Source: Exiguobacterium sp. TNDT2
GTDB taxonomy: Bacteria; Bacillota; Bacilli; Exiguobacteriales; Exiguobacteriaceae
Direction: 5' to 3'
DNA: 64,000 nucleotides
NCBI RefSeq assembly: GCF_003331145.1
Contig: NZ_QLVE01000002.1
Coordinates: 1 to 64,000, forward strand
Shown here in pieces: positions 54,871 to 63,224 of this stretch. The translations under genes were made by a program, and so were the position numbers. The notes beneath the pieces were generated by a model. It did not search any database. It worked only from the letters and a program-made list of their open reading frames with translations, and was not told the DNA's origin. How positions within the stretch are numbered: the first letter of the stretch is position 1; each line of letters opens with the position of its first letter.

Positions 54871-55501
54871 CCCCCTTTCAGGCTACCGAGCTTCCTTCCA
54901 TCATCACCGGGTTCACACTCGCGTGACCATCAAAAGTCACACAAGTTCAGAGTACTGGAAATGGCATAAGAAGTCAATTGATTTCACAATTATAAAAGCG
55001 CTTTAAATCAAGTCGTATCAAGGCTTTTACGCAGTTCACAAACTAAATTAAAATCGGTAAATTTTAAGAAAGTGTGAGGAAACGGTGAAACAAAAATGTT
55101 GACTTTATAACATTTCACATTACGAACCAGATGAAGAATAGTTCAGTTATACCTTCACGTTTTGGAAATTACAATGCAAAACGGCTTACGTTCACAAAAG
55201 GTTTTGAAACAAACGTTGACCCGATTTTGAAATCGTTTACATCGTCCTGTATCAGTATACCGATTATCTTTTTGTCATGTCGAGGGGTTCTGACGAATTT
55301 GTAGTGATGAATATCACACCGCCTTTTCCGAGCAGTCAATCGCCTGGAAAGCCCTTCCTATCAACCCGAAATGGGTGGACAATACCAGTTCGAATGGCTA
55401 CGATTACGATGTAAGCGCTATCTAAAAATGTGTCAATTTTGTGACTTTCGAAACCGACGCCCGCATCGAATGCATGTTGATGCGTGTGAGGAGGAACTAG
55501 A
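54871..55501. other. Long AT-rich intergenic region between atpZ and glcD fragment
   Basis: About 630 nt without a supportable gene. It holds the atp promoter on the minus strand, a leader stem-loop (54929-54950), an AAAGCGCTTT palindrome near 55000, and the cre site at 55228-55241. Several TTTCAC/GTGAAA half-sites recur. No -10/-35 pair stands out enough to assign. Confidence 0.5.
55228..55241. promoter_or_regulatory. Catabolite-response element (cre)
   Basis: TGAAATCGTTTACA fits every position of the CcpA cre consensus TGWAANCGNTNWCA. It lies about 260 nt upstream of the glycolate oxidase fragment and overlaps a possible promoter (TTGACC at 55217). Carbon repression of glycolate oxidation would make sense. 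Confidence 0.6.
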
Positions 55502-56563
55502 ATGGATTGGATGGCCCAACTACGCGAGGAAATCGGCGCCGATGTCGTCTTCACGGACTCGACGACCCGACTCGCCTATTCATTTGACGCGACGCCGAAC
55601 TATCAAGCGATGCCAGACGCGATCGTCGCCCCCCGCTCGACCGAGGACGTGCAGGCCGTGTTGCGGCTGTGCCACGAACACCGGATCCCCGTCGTCCCAC
55701 GCGGATCGGCGACAAATCTTGCCGGCGGCACGACGCCGCTTTCCGGTGGTGTCGTCATGGACTTCCGTCATATGGACAAGATTGTCGAGATCGACGAGAA
55801 GAATTTGACGGTGACGGTCGAACCGGGCTGCATCACCGCCCATTTGGCACAAGCCGTCGAGGCGAGAGGCCTGTTTTATCCGCCGGACCCGAGTTCGATG
55901 AAAATCTCGACGATTGGCGGCAACATCAGTGAGAACTCCGGCGGCTTGCGTGGGCTGAAATACGGGGTCACGGCCGATTATGTGCTCGCGCTCGAGGCGG
56001 TGCTCCCGAACGGCGAAGTGCTCCGTACGGGCGGGAAGCTCGCGAAAGACGTCGCCGGTTATGATTTGACCCGTGTCCTCGTCGGCTCGGAAGGGACGCT
56101 CGCCGTCATCACGCAAGCGACGCTCAAGCTCATCCCGCTCCCCGAGACGAAACAGACGATGCTCGCCTATTTCGAGGACTTGGACAGCGCGGCCCGGACG
56201 GTGAGCCGCATCTTCGAGAACCGCATCATCCCGGCGACACTCGAGTTCATGGACAAGAAGACGATCGAGGTCGTCGAGGCGTATGCGAACATCGGACTGC
56301 CGACAGACGTCGGTGCTCTCCTTCTATTAGAACAGGACGGACCGCGTGACGTCGTCCGGCGCGATATCGAAGCGATGCACGCCGTTTGTCTCGAGGAAGG
56401 GGCCTTGTCGGTCGAAGTGGCCCGGGACGAAGCGCACGCCGAGACGTTGCGCTATGCGCGGCGCATCGCCTTATCCGCCCTGGCCCGCCTCAGCCCGACG
56501 ACGATCACGATCACCCACTTCGCCGAGCTCGAGGCGGTATCACTCCGGATTGACGCCTGTTGA
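55502..56563 (+). pseudogene. glcD: Glycolate oxidase subunit GlcD, C-terminally truncated by a deletion
   Basis: GAGGAGG precedes the ATG at 55502. The frame encodes the FAD-binding half of GlcD-type oxidases: PRGSATNLAGGTTPLSGGVVMD, PPDPSSMKISTIGGNISENSGG and KLAKDVAGYDLTRVLVGSEGTL. Homologues run to about 470 residues and continue after LARLRPTTI with a metal-binding LEDATVP segment. Here SPTTI is followed by TITHFAELEAVSLRIDAC, which is the antisense of a receptor gene on the other strand. About 120 residues, including part of the active site, are lost at about 56,500. Confidence 0.85.
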
Positions 56564-56997
56564 ATAATGTTGTCGATATCCTCACGAATCGCCGCATCGA
56601 CGTCCCGGAACTGGTTGATATAGTCGGTTCCGCTATAGCGACGCGCGTTCGCTGTCAGAACATCCCCCGCTTTGATGAGTTCAATTTGAGATTCGTGGAA
56701 CGCCTCCATCTGTCGGATGACATGAATCGTCTCCGACAACGAGCGCTTCGTCGCTTCATACTGTTCGAGTGACGGGGTGTCTTGATTATATGTATAGCCT
56801 CGGACCGACAGCTCTTGATCGAGCAACAGCCGGAGCAGCTCTGAGGCGGCGTTCGCAATCGGGATCGCCTCTTCGACGATACGACGGTTCTCTCGTTCGA
56901 TATTTTGAAACGCGCTATAGCTCCAGATGCTCGTCAAAAATAGCGCCATCAAAGAAATAAGCAAGTATGTTTGTAGTCGTGAGAATTTAGTCTTCAT
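56452..56997 (-). pseudogene. CHASE3-domain membrane receptor, C-terminally truncated
   Basis: AAGGATGA precedes the ATG at 56997. The frame encodes TM1 (about residues 9-27, LQTYLLISLMALFLTSIW), a CHASE3-like helical sensor (IPIANAASELLRLLLDQELSVRGYTYN) and the start of TM2 (KWVIVIVVG). It then runs into antisense glcD sequence (LRRARADKAMRRA). The HAMP and output domain (methyl-accepting, kinase or GGDEF) are gone. The junction at about 56,500 falls in a stretch where ACGATCACGATC can be read by either gene, suggesting microhomology. Confidence 0.7.
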
Positions 56998-57112
56998 GGC
57001 GTCTCATCCTTTTTTTCCGACATCGGCCCGATTTGCGGCCTCTTCCTTCTTTACTATCGGCCGTGACAGAAAGCTTCTCAACTATTTTGAATCGATTGCG
57101 GCACATTCCACA

Positions 57113-57141
57113 TAAAAAAAGAGGATCACTTGGATCCTCTT
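57113..57141 (-). terminator. Terminator of upp
   Basis: AAGAGGATC (57119-57127) pairs with GATCCTCTT (57133-57141), and seven A residues on the left give the T run on the minus strand. It separates upp from the receptor fragment, so upp is no longer in a transcript with atp. Confidence 0.92.
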
Positions 57142-57155
57142 CATCAGATACATGC

Positions 57156-57785
57156 TTATTTCGTTCCGAACAAACGGTCACCTGCATCACCGAGTCCTGG
57201 GACGATGTAACCATGGTCGTTCAACTTCTCGTCTAGTGCGGCGAGATAGATTTCGACGTCCGGGTGTTCGGCTTGAACACGTTCTACACCTTCAGGGGCT
57301 GCACAGAGGCAAGCGAGTTTGATTGACTTGGCACCGTGCTTTTTAAGCGCGGCAATCGCATCAGCGGCAGAACCACCTGTCGCAAGCATCGGGTCGACGA
57401 CGATGAAGTCACGCTCTGTGACGTCCGTCGGCAACTTGAGATAGTATTCGTGCGGCTCGAGCGTCTCCGGGTCACGGTATAAACCGATGTGACCGACTTT
57501 GACGTTCGGCATCATTTTGAGGAAGCCATCCACCATGCCGAGTCCTGCCCGTAAAATTGGGACGATTCCCAATTTCTTGCCGGCGATCATCTTTTGTGTC
57601 GATACAGAGACCGGTGTCTCGATTTCCACATCAGTAAGCGGAAGGTCGCGTGTAATTTCATATGCCATGAGTGACGAAACCTCGTCCACGAGTTCACGGA
57701 ACTGCTTCGTCCCCGTCTCTACTTTACGCATAATCGTCATCTTGTGCTGAATCAATGGGTGGTCATAAACGTGTACTTTGCCCAT
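57156..57785 (-). CDS. upp: Uracil phosphoribosyltransferase
   Basis: The 209-residue enzyme starts [20 protein letters not shown] at 57785. It has [13 protein letters not shown], the PRPP-binding [20 protein letters not shown] and the uracil-binding C-terminus [18 protein letters not shown], all diagnostic. It salvages uracil to UMP. In Bacillus upp lies just upstream of the atp operon; here two gene fragments intervene. Confidence 0.97.
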   Translation of the reverse strand: MGKVHVYDHPLIQHKMTIMRKVETGTKQFRELVDEVSSLMAYEITRDLPLTDVEIETPVSVSTQKMIAGKKLGIVPILRAGLGMVDGFLKMMPNVKVGHIGLYRDPETLEPHEYYLKLPTDVTERDFIVVDPMLATGGSAADAIAALKKHGAKSIKLACLCAAPEGVERVQAEHPDVEIYLAALDEKLNDHGYIVPGLGDAGDRLFGTK

Positions 57786-57882
57786 CATGCTTCACTCCTC
57801 TCTCAATCTCTCTTGAGCATTGTACCCTAACTTTTCTGAGAAAGGTAGGGTCAACTTCTGTTTTCGAAGAGGTCAGACGAAA

Positions 57883-57909
57883 CCCGAAGGAACGATTCGA
57901 TCCTTCGGG
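57883..57909 (-). terminator. Terminator of the GH114-like gene
   Basis: CCCGAAGGA (57883-57891) pairs perfectly with TCCTTCGGG (57901-57909), followed on the minus strand by TTTCG. The T run is short. Confidence 0.65.
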
Positions 57910-57927
57910 CTTCAAGTGACCTATCGA

Positions 57928-59289
57928 TTAGAATTTGAAGAAATTTAGAAAACCGGCTGTCTTGTATTTCTCTTTTCCACACATCTTGCCTTTGGCGGCG
58001 TAATGGTCGTTAGACGAGCTTTGCTTGGCGGCATACTTTTTCGTATGTTTCTTCGCATGCTTTTTCGCCTTCTTCTTCTCTTTCTTGTCTTTCTTCTCTT
58101 GCTTCAACTCGGCTTTCGTCTTTTGTTTCGACTCGGCTTGTTTGTCTGTCGAAGCATCTGCTTTTGGCGCCGTTTCTGCATTGGTAACAGGCTTCGTTGC
58201 AGTTTCAGTCACTGGTTTTGTCGTACTCGTCGTAGCTGGCTTTGTCGCAGTCGTCGTAGCTGGCTTCGTCGTAGTCGTCGTAGCTGGCTTCGCCGCAGTC
58301 GTCGTAGCTGGCTTCGTCGTAGTCGTTTCAGCTGGCTTCGTCGCAGTCATTTCAGCTGGATTTGTCGTAGTCGTCGTAGCTGGCTTCGTCACCGGCGTTA
58401 CTGCGACTGGTGTCGGTGCCGCATCTTGTGTGCGTGTGACGAGACCTGCGTTCCAGTTCACGTAGGCATCGGCTTCGTGGAAGTGGATGAATCCAGAATC
58501 CTTGGCGAGCTTGTGGCTGTCCGCGCTGAGGCGAGTCGAAATCGTGAGCGTTTTGACCGAATGCTTCACGTCGACCGCTTGTAATTTCTTGATCATGTTT
58601 TGTGACCATGCGTCACTCTTGATCGTGTCGGCGTTGAAGCTCTCCCACATGATGCCATCGACGTATGTTGCCGTCGCTGTCTCAAGTGTGTCAAAGCCCC
58701 AGTTTTGAACCATGGCGATATCCCCGTAGCGAGCCCGGGCTTGTTTCAAGAAGTTGACGAGTCCGTCCCGTTGTTGCTTGAGCACGGTCGGATTGTTCAA
58801 ATGTTCGTTATCGATATCACCGACCGTATCCATGAACACGCCATCGATGCCTTTGGCGACGACTTGGTTCTGGATTTCCGTGAGGAGTAACCCTTGGAAA
58901 TGCGGTGAGGCGATGTTCGTCAAGTACGAATCCCATTCCGGGTAATGGACACGTTGTCCGTTACGCGTAAAGAAGTCACCTGACTGAAGTTTTGACATGA
59001 GACCCGTGTTCCATGTCGCGACTTCCATGACGCTAATATAACCGAGTACTTTCGTCCCGCGCGCTTTGATTTGCTCCACTTGCGCTTTCGTATAATGGAG
59101 CGGCTCAATGATGACGAGATCATAGTTTTGCATATCCTTTAAAATCGCTTCAGTTGGATGGCCATAATACACTTGATAGTTCTTCACACCGTCGAGTGGG
59201 TTCATGGTTTGTGCCCCCGTTTTAGACATGTTCAGACTAACAATCAACAACACTACCGTTAGAGACAACATTAACTTTTTCAATTTCAC
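57928..59289 (-). CDS. Secreted GH114-like protein with repeat linker and Lys-rich tail
   Basis: The 453-residue protein has a Sec signal (residues 1-26). Residues 30-290 resemble the GH114/TM1410 barrel of endo-alpha-1,4-polygalactosaminidase-type hydrolases: LVIIEPLHYTKAQVEQIKARGTKVLGYISVMEV, GIDGVFMDTVGDID, MVQNWGFDTL and DGIMWESF. Residues 302-368 are about eight degenerate TTTTTKPA units, and the rest is very Lys-rich (about 385-425) before a GKMCGKEKYKT end. The tail and linker suggest binding to a negatively charged wall or polymer. Enzyme activity is inferred. Confidence 0.75.
   Translation of the reverse strand: MKLKKLMLSLTVVLLIVSLNMSKTGAQTMNPLDGVKNYQVYYGHPTEAILKDMQNYDLVIIEPLHYTKAQVEQIKARGTKVLGYISVMEVATWNTGLMSKLQSGDFFTRNGQRVHYPEWDSYLTNIASPHFQGLLLTEIQNQVVAKGIDGVFMDTVGDIDNEHLNNPTVLKQQRDGLVNFLKQARARYGDIAMVQNWGFDTLETATATYVDGIMWESFNADTIKSDAWSQNMIKKLQAVDVKHSVKTLTISTRLSADSHKLAKDSGFIHFHEADAYVNWNAGLVTRTQDAAPTPVAVTPVTKPATTTTTNPAEMTATKPAETTTTKPATTTAAKPATTTTTKPATTTATKPATTSTTKPVTETATKPVTNAETAPKADASTDKQAESKQKTKAELKQEKKDKKEKKKAKKHAKKHTKKYAAKQSSSNDHYAAKGKMCGKEKYKTAGFLNFFKF
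58186..58386 (-). repeat. Tandem coding repeats (TTTTTKPA units)
   Basis: About eight copies of a 24-nt unit encode variants of PATTTTTK. Neighbouring units are nearly identical at DNA level (alternating GTAGTCGTAGTAGC-like blocks), so copy number could change by slippage or recombination. Confidence 0.8.
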
Positions 59290-59507
59290 TACCTATTCCT
59301 CTCCTGATGACTAACAAAACGTGGTGACGGACGATGATGGTTGAATGGAATCGTGTCTCGTTGCTCCCCCTTTTCTTATATTCAAATGACGAGAAGGTTA
59401 GTGCTGTGTATTTTATGGATATATCGGAGTCATGTATGTAATGTTGAACCTTCGCAAAAAAAAATTATAGGATAGTTTTTTACAAAAACATAGTGTCAAT
59501 TTGACGA

Positions 59508-59547
59508 CAAAAACCCGTCTCACGACATGAAAGTGTCATGAAACGGG
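59508..59547 (-). terminator. Terminator of the 59567 lipoprotein gene
   Basis: CCCGT (59514-59518) pairs with ACGGG (59543-59547), with inner TCA/TGA and GACA/TGTC pairing, then TTTTT on the minus strand. The remaining 59290-59507 shows only the upstream region of the GH114-like gene. Confidence 0.75.
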
Positions 59548-59566
59548 AAAAGAATTAGTTTTTCAT

Positions 59567-60796
59567 CTATATATAAGTGTCGAGCAATTCCTCTAATTCT
59601 AGTTGATCAATCAAATAGACCCGCTTCGTCTCGACGTCCATCAGTTGAAGGGTGTCTTTCCCTTTCTCGATCCACACGTCGAACCGTTGCTCGGTCAACT
59701 GCTCATATAACGCGAGCGTCCCCCGTCGTTCACCCGTCGGTGCGGCGCTCGTCGTTTGTACGCGGGACAACAGTTCGAACAGCTCACGCGTGTTCGGGCC
59801 ACCGAGGTGGGCCGTCTTCGTCTCCGTCTCGTACGTTGCCAACCGCATCGCCTCTTTTTGCTCCGACGTGATTGTCAATTCACCGGCGCCCGGTCGTTGA
59901 ACGGTCCCCCATATTTCAATCACAGTCCCGTAGCGGCTAGACAGTGCGGCAGAATCTTGTTCCAATACGTCTTCAATCGGCTCATCCGCGAGCACGATTC
60001 GTTTCATAAGACGCCGAACTTCGGTATCTAAATTGAAGATCGCTTCCTTCGAGTCGATTTGCACATACTCGCCCGAGAGTGAATCGGGTAACACGGTGCG
60101 ATCCCACGCCTGCTCGGTGCCCATTTGAAGCGTGATTCGACGGTCGGTCAATTGGGTCAAGAACGCGACGCCTTCATTTTTGCCGCTCTCGAAGAGGAAC
60201 AGTCCCGGCTCAATCAGTTGCCGTGCCTCGGCACCGTCTTGATAAACGTGATATGTGACATGGAGCGCCCCTCGGTCAGGCGTGTGATACCGGAAGACCG
60301 AACCGGGAATGATCGCCTCATGCGTCTCATTGACCGCGAAGGCGCGTGCGACGGTCGTGACGTCCGGCTCAGGAATGAAGGTTAGCGTATCGCCGACGTC
60401 GACCTCTCTCGGCGCAGAACCAGATGCGGACTCGAACGCCTCAAGTGCATCCGTCCGGAAGACACGTTCGTTCTGTTCGTTGCTATTCAAACAAGAGACG
60501 TAACGCTCGTCCCCGCTCCGCCAATATTTGACGGTCTTGCTACCTAATTCATCATAGAAGGGGTGGCGGAATGTGATGGCCGCCAGTTCTGCGCGACGCG
60601 TCGGCAACATATCTGTCGGTTGTCGCTCACAGTAATTGAGCAATCGCGTCTTCAAAGCGGACGTCAACGGAACGTCTCGGTCTTGTTGAATCGCATATGT
60701 CGACAACGGTCGTAAATTGAGCGCATTGATTTCATTTGTTCCGCAGCCACTTAATAATACGACAGCCATACCCATCAGCCCGATGACGTTCTTCAT
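59567..60796 (-). CDS. Hypothetical lipoprotein, 409 aa
   Basis: AAAGGAGGGGACGGA sets the start at ATG 60796. A signal peptide ends in lipobox LSGC. The long mature part has no recognised domain: two Cys (YCERQ and VSCLNS) may form a disulfide, and the C-terminal half looks mixed alpha/beta. It stands alone between two strong terminators. I do not recognise a family; a surface or substrate-binding role is only a guess from location. Confidence 0.7.
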   Translation of the reverse strand: MKNVIGLMGMAVVLLSGCGTNEINALNLRPLSTYAIQQDRDVPLTSALKTRLLNYCERQPTDMLPTRRAELAAITFRHPFYDELGSKTVKYWRSGDERYVSCLNSNEQNERVFRTDALEAFESASGSAPREVDVGDTLTFIPEPDVTTVARAFAVNETHEAIIPGSVFRYHTPDRGALHVTYHVYQDGAEARQLIEPGLFLFESGKNEGVAFLTQLTDRRITLQMGTEQAWDRTVLPDSLSGEYVQIDSKEAIFNLDTEVRRLMKRIVLADEPIEDVLEQDSAALSSRYGTVIEIWGTVQRPGAGELTITSEQKEAMRLATYETETKTAHLGGPNTRELFELLSRVQTTSAAPTGERRGTLALYEQLTEQRFDVWIEKGKDTLQLMDVETKRVYLIDQLELEELLDTYI

Positions 60797-60896
60797 TCCG
60801 TCCCCTCCTTTCACATTTATTTGGTTACATCGCCTAAATTTTTCTTTTTCATCTTATCATACAATAATAATTACGACGTTTGATAGAAGAATAAAC

Positions 60897-60927
60897 AAAA
60901 AATGCCACTGGTGGTGGCATTTTTTTA
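60897..60927. terminator. Bidirectional terminator
   Basis: AAAAAATGCCAC (60897-60908) pairs with GTGGCATTTTTT (60914-60925) around a 5-nt loop, with a T run to 60926. It mainly serves the 60925 gene on the minus strand, whose stop codon it touches. Confidence 0.85.
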
Positions 60928-61641
60928 GTCGTCGTCGCGATCATCATCTTGATTATCGTCCCGGTCGTCATCTTGGTCGTCATCGTTTTGATCACCTTGA
61001 TCGTCTTGGTCATCCCGGTCATCGTCCCGTTCAATCTCTTTCACTTGCTGTTGAAGGTTCAACTCGAGTTTGACGAGATCGCCAGTTTTTGGCATCTCAT
61101 CATCAATCTCATAGCGGTTTGCGAGTTGGAACGTCTCTGACTTGCCGTCCCGTTCGATCGTCACGTCACGGTCTGACAAGCTGACGAACGTGCCGTAGAT
61201 GTCGAAGTCGTCACTCTCACGGTCGACTTCTTTGACTTCCTCATTTCGGTTGAACTCAAGTTTGACACGATCACCGGCTTTCGGTGTATCGTCATCAATC
61301 TCGTGACGGGCCGCGAGCGGATACGTCGATTCTTTGCCGCTGAAGCTGATTGTCACGTCACGGTCTGATAGGCTGACGAGGGTACCATACAATTCATAAT
61401 CATCGTCATCGACCGAGCGGACCGGCGTATCGTTCGATGCTGACCCTTCTGACGAAGCGGCAGCTTCTTGACTCGCATCATCTTGCGCGTCATCTGCGGC
61501 ATCATCGGTCCCACTGTTCACGCTATCGACCGCCCGTGGGACGATGACCGTGTCCGTCTTGTCGTTCGCGACATACAACCCGATTCCGGCGACGGCGAGT
61601 ACCGCCAACCCGACTCCTAAAATCCATCCGATTAGTTTCAT
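60925..61641 (-). CDS. Membrane-anchored protein with two internal repeats and Asp-rich tail
   Basis: AGGAGG selects the ATG at 61641 (238 residues). One N-terminal helix (about 3-24) anchors it outside the membrane, followed by an acidic Ser/Ala linker. Two about 60-residue repeats come next: ELYGTLVSLSDRDVTISFSGK and DIYGTFVSLSDRDVTIERDGK starts, each ending with a (P)KxGDxVKLE strand, like small beta-barrels. The tail (about 205-238) is almost only Asp, Arg, Gln, as DDDRDDQDDQ, and could bind calcium or other cations. No family recognised. Confidence 0.7.
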   Translation of the reverse strand: MKLIGWILGVGLAVLAVAGIGLYVANDKTDTVIVPRAVDSVNSGTDDAADDAQDDASQEAAASSEGSASNDTPVRSVDDDDYELYGTLVSLSDRDVTISFSGKESTYPLAARHEIDDDTPKAGDRVKLEFNRNEEVKEVDRESDDFDIYGTFVSLSDRDVTIERDGKSETFQLANRYEIDDEMPKTGDLVKLELNLQQQVKEIERDDDRDDQDDQGDQNDDDQDDDRDDNQDDDRDDD

Positions 61642-61757
61642 GATGTTTCCTCCTCGTTTCATGTGGTGAACTTGTTCTACATCTTCATCATAGAACGGTG
61701 ACCTTAGAGCACCACGAGGATTCCATTAGAAAATGATGAGAATCTGCGAAAGGTTTG

Positions 61758-62996
61758 TCATGTTGTGACGTAAAAGACGCTGCCGTCCGGCGCGTTCGCA
61801 TAACTGCCGACCGTCCACCCGTTCAAGTCCGCCACTTCCTTGGCGATGGCGAGCCCGAGTCCGCTGCCGCTCCGGTCCCGCGCCTCATCGAGTCGATAAA
61901 AGCGGTCGAACAGCCGCGCTCGGTCCTCCTCACTGAGCGTCGTCCCATGGTCGCGTACTTCGATGCGGTCTGGCGTCATCGTGACGCGCGTGTCGGTCGC
62001 GTACTTCAAGCTGTTATCGATGAAGATGACGACGAGCCGCTGCAACGAATCGCGATGCCCGTGCCACGCCCCCATCGCCTCAATTGGTACATGGATACCG
62101 TGGGACCGTTCGAATCGTTCGGTCAACTGCTCGGCCAGCTCGGTCAAGGCAATCGCCTCGGTCTCCACGTCTTCGAGCGAGGAGAAGCGGCTCAGCTCGA
62201 GCATCGGTTCAATCAAGTCCTCGCGCATTTGCCGCGATTCGGTCAAGATGTGGTCAATCGCCTCGTCACGGACGGCCGGGTCACTCTGTCCCCAACGTCG
62301 GAGCAGTTTGGCGTACCCTTCGATGACCGTAAGCGGTGTCTTCAGTTCATGTGAAACATCGGCGACGAAGCGCCGTTGTTGCTCTATCGATTCCTCGACC
62401 CGGCCAATCATTCGATTGAAGCCGGTCGCAAGTGTCGACACTTCGTCTTGGCTCGTCCCGACATCGATGGTCTCAAGGGTTCCCGATTCCGTGATCCGTT
62501 CCATCGTCGTCTCGAGCCGGCGGAGCGGGTCGAGCCCTTGCCTGACAATCCAAAGGCTGCCGATGAACGTCACCGCCACGGCGATCAAAAAGATGATGAG
62601 AAAAATGGTGGCGAGCGTCTGGAGCGTCTCACTGACGGCCGCGTCTTGAAACGCGTAGCCGAGCCCATTCGACGTCGCGATGACGAACCAGTCGTCGACG
62701 AGGGCCGGCTCGCCGAAATTGACGGGAAACCGCAATCCTTCCTCGGCCTCTCCGCCGATGATGCCCCAGTCGCCGTTCGCTTGTCGCTCGAGCACGACAC
62801 TGTCCTCGTGCAACGACAAGACGGCTTGTTGGTTCCGCTCGTCTTCCTCGAGCAAGCTGAGCGCCTGGCGCAAGACGTCATAGCGGGCGTCGACGATTTG
62901 TTGACGCGAGACGAGCCAGGCGACACCGAACGAGGTGATCAGCAGGAACAACATGAACCCCCCCATCGCCAAAGCGATTTTCGTCCGTAGCTTCAT
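61758..62996 (-). CDS. Membrane sensor histidine kinase (orphan in window)
   Basis: The 412-residue kinase has TM1 (about 8-29), an extracytoplasmic domain (about 30-128), TM2 (129-150), HAMP, HisKA with His216 in DVSHELKTPLTVIEGYAKLL and an ATPase domain with GSGLGLAIAKEVA. The N box is degenerate (FIDNSLKYAT) and the G1 region reads RDHGTTLS, lacking the usual DxGxG, which may weaken ATP binding. No response regulator was seen upstream within the 180 nt before the IS element, so its partner gene is missing or lies beyond the element. Confidence 0.85.
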   Translation of the reverse strand: MKLRTKIALAMGGFMLFLLITSFGVAWLVSRQQIVDARYDVLRQALSLLEEDERNQQAVLSLHEDSVVLERQANGDWGIIGGEAEEGLRFPVNFGEPALVDDWFVIATSNGLGYAFQDAAVSETLQTLATIFLIIFLIAVAVTFIGSLWIVRQGLDPLRRLETTMERITESGTLETIDVGTSQDEVSTLATGFNRMIGRVEESIEQQRRFVADVSHELKTPLTVIEGYAKLLRRWGQSDPAVRDEAIDHILTESRQMREDLIEPMLELSRFSSLEDVETEAIALTELAEQLTERFERSHGIHVPIEAMGAWHGHRDSLQRLVVIFIDNSLKYATDTRVTMTPDRIEVRDHGTTLSEEDRARLFDRFYRLDEARDRSGSGLGLAIAKEVADLNGWTVGSYANAPDGSVFYVTT

Positions 62997-63177
62997 CTTT
63001 AATCGGCAAGGATACCCCTACTTCAATCGTGTCCCGGGCACAGCCCGACGATTAGTGGGGGGAGGAATTTCCATCATTTTCGGTATGGGACACAATCATG
63101 CTAAACATGTGCATGATAACCGCTTATGAACTCCTACCTTGCCTCCTCCCTTCTATGAGTTAAGTCCATTCATTTTC

Positions 63178-63208
63178 CGCTAAAAAAACGGGTATCGTTT
63201 ATGTAGCG
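63178..63208 (+). repeat. Subterminal left-end hairpin of the IS element
   Basis: CGCTA (63178-63182) pairs with TAGCG (63204-63208), and inner AAACG (63186-63190) pairs with CGTTT (63196-63200) around GGTAT. Imperfect hairpins of this kind are recognised by the TnpA transposase at IS200/IS605 ends. Confidence 0.6.
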
Positions 63209-63224
63209 AAAGGTGGTGAGCACC

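Noticed and set aside
58186-58386. Short repeats resembling a CRISPR array
   Set aside because: The repeats are in-frame coding units without spacers of unrelated sequence, and no cas genes are near.
62997-63060. Remnant of a response-regulator C-terminus before the kinase
   Set aside because: A few codons such as GYPCRLK look suggestive, but the frame is broken by stops and too short to support.
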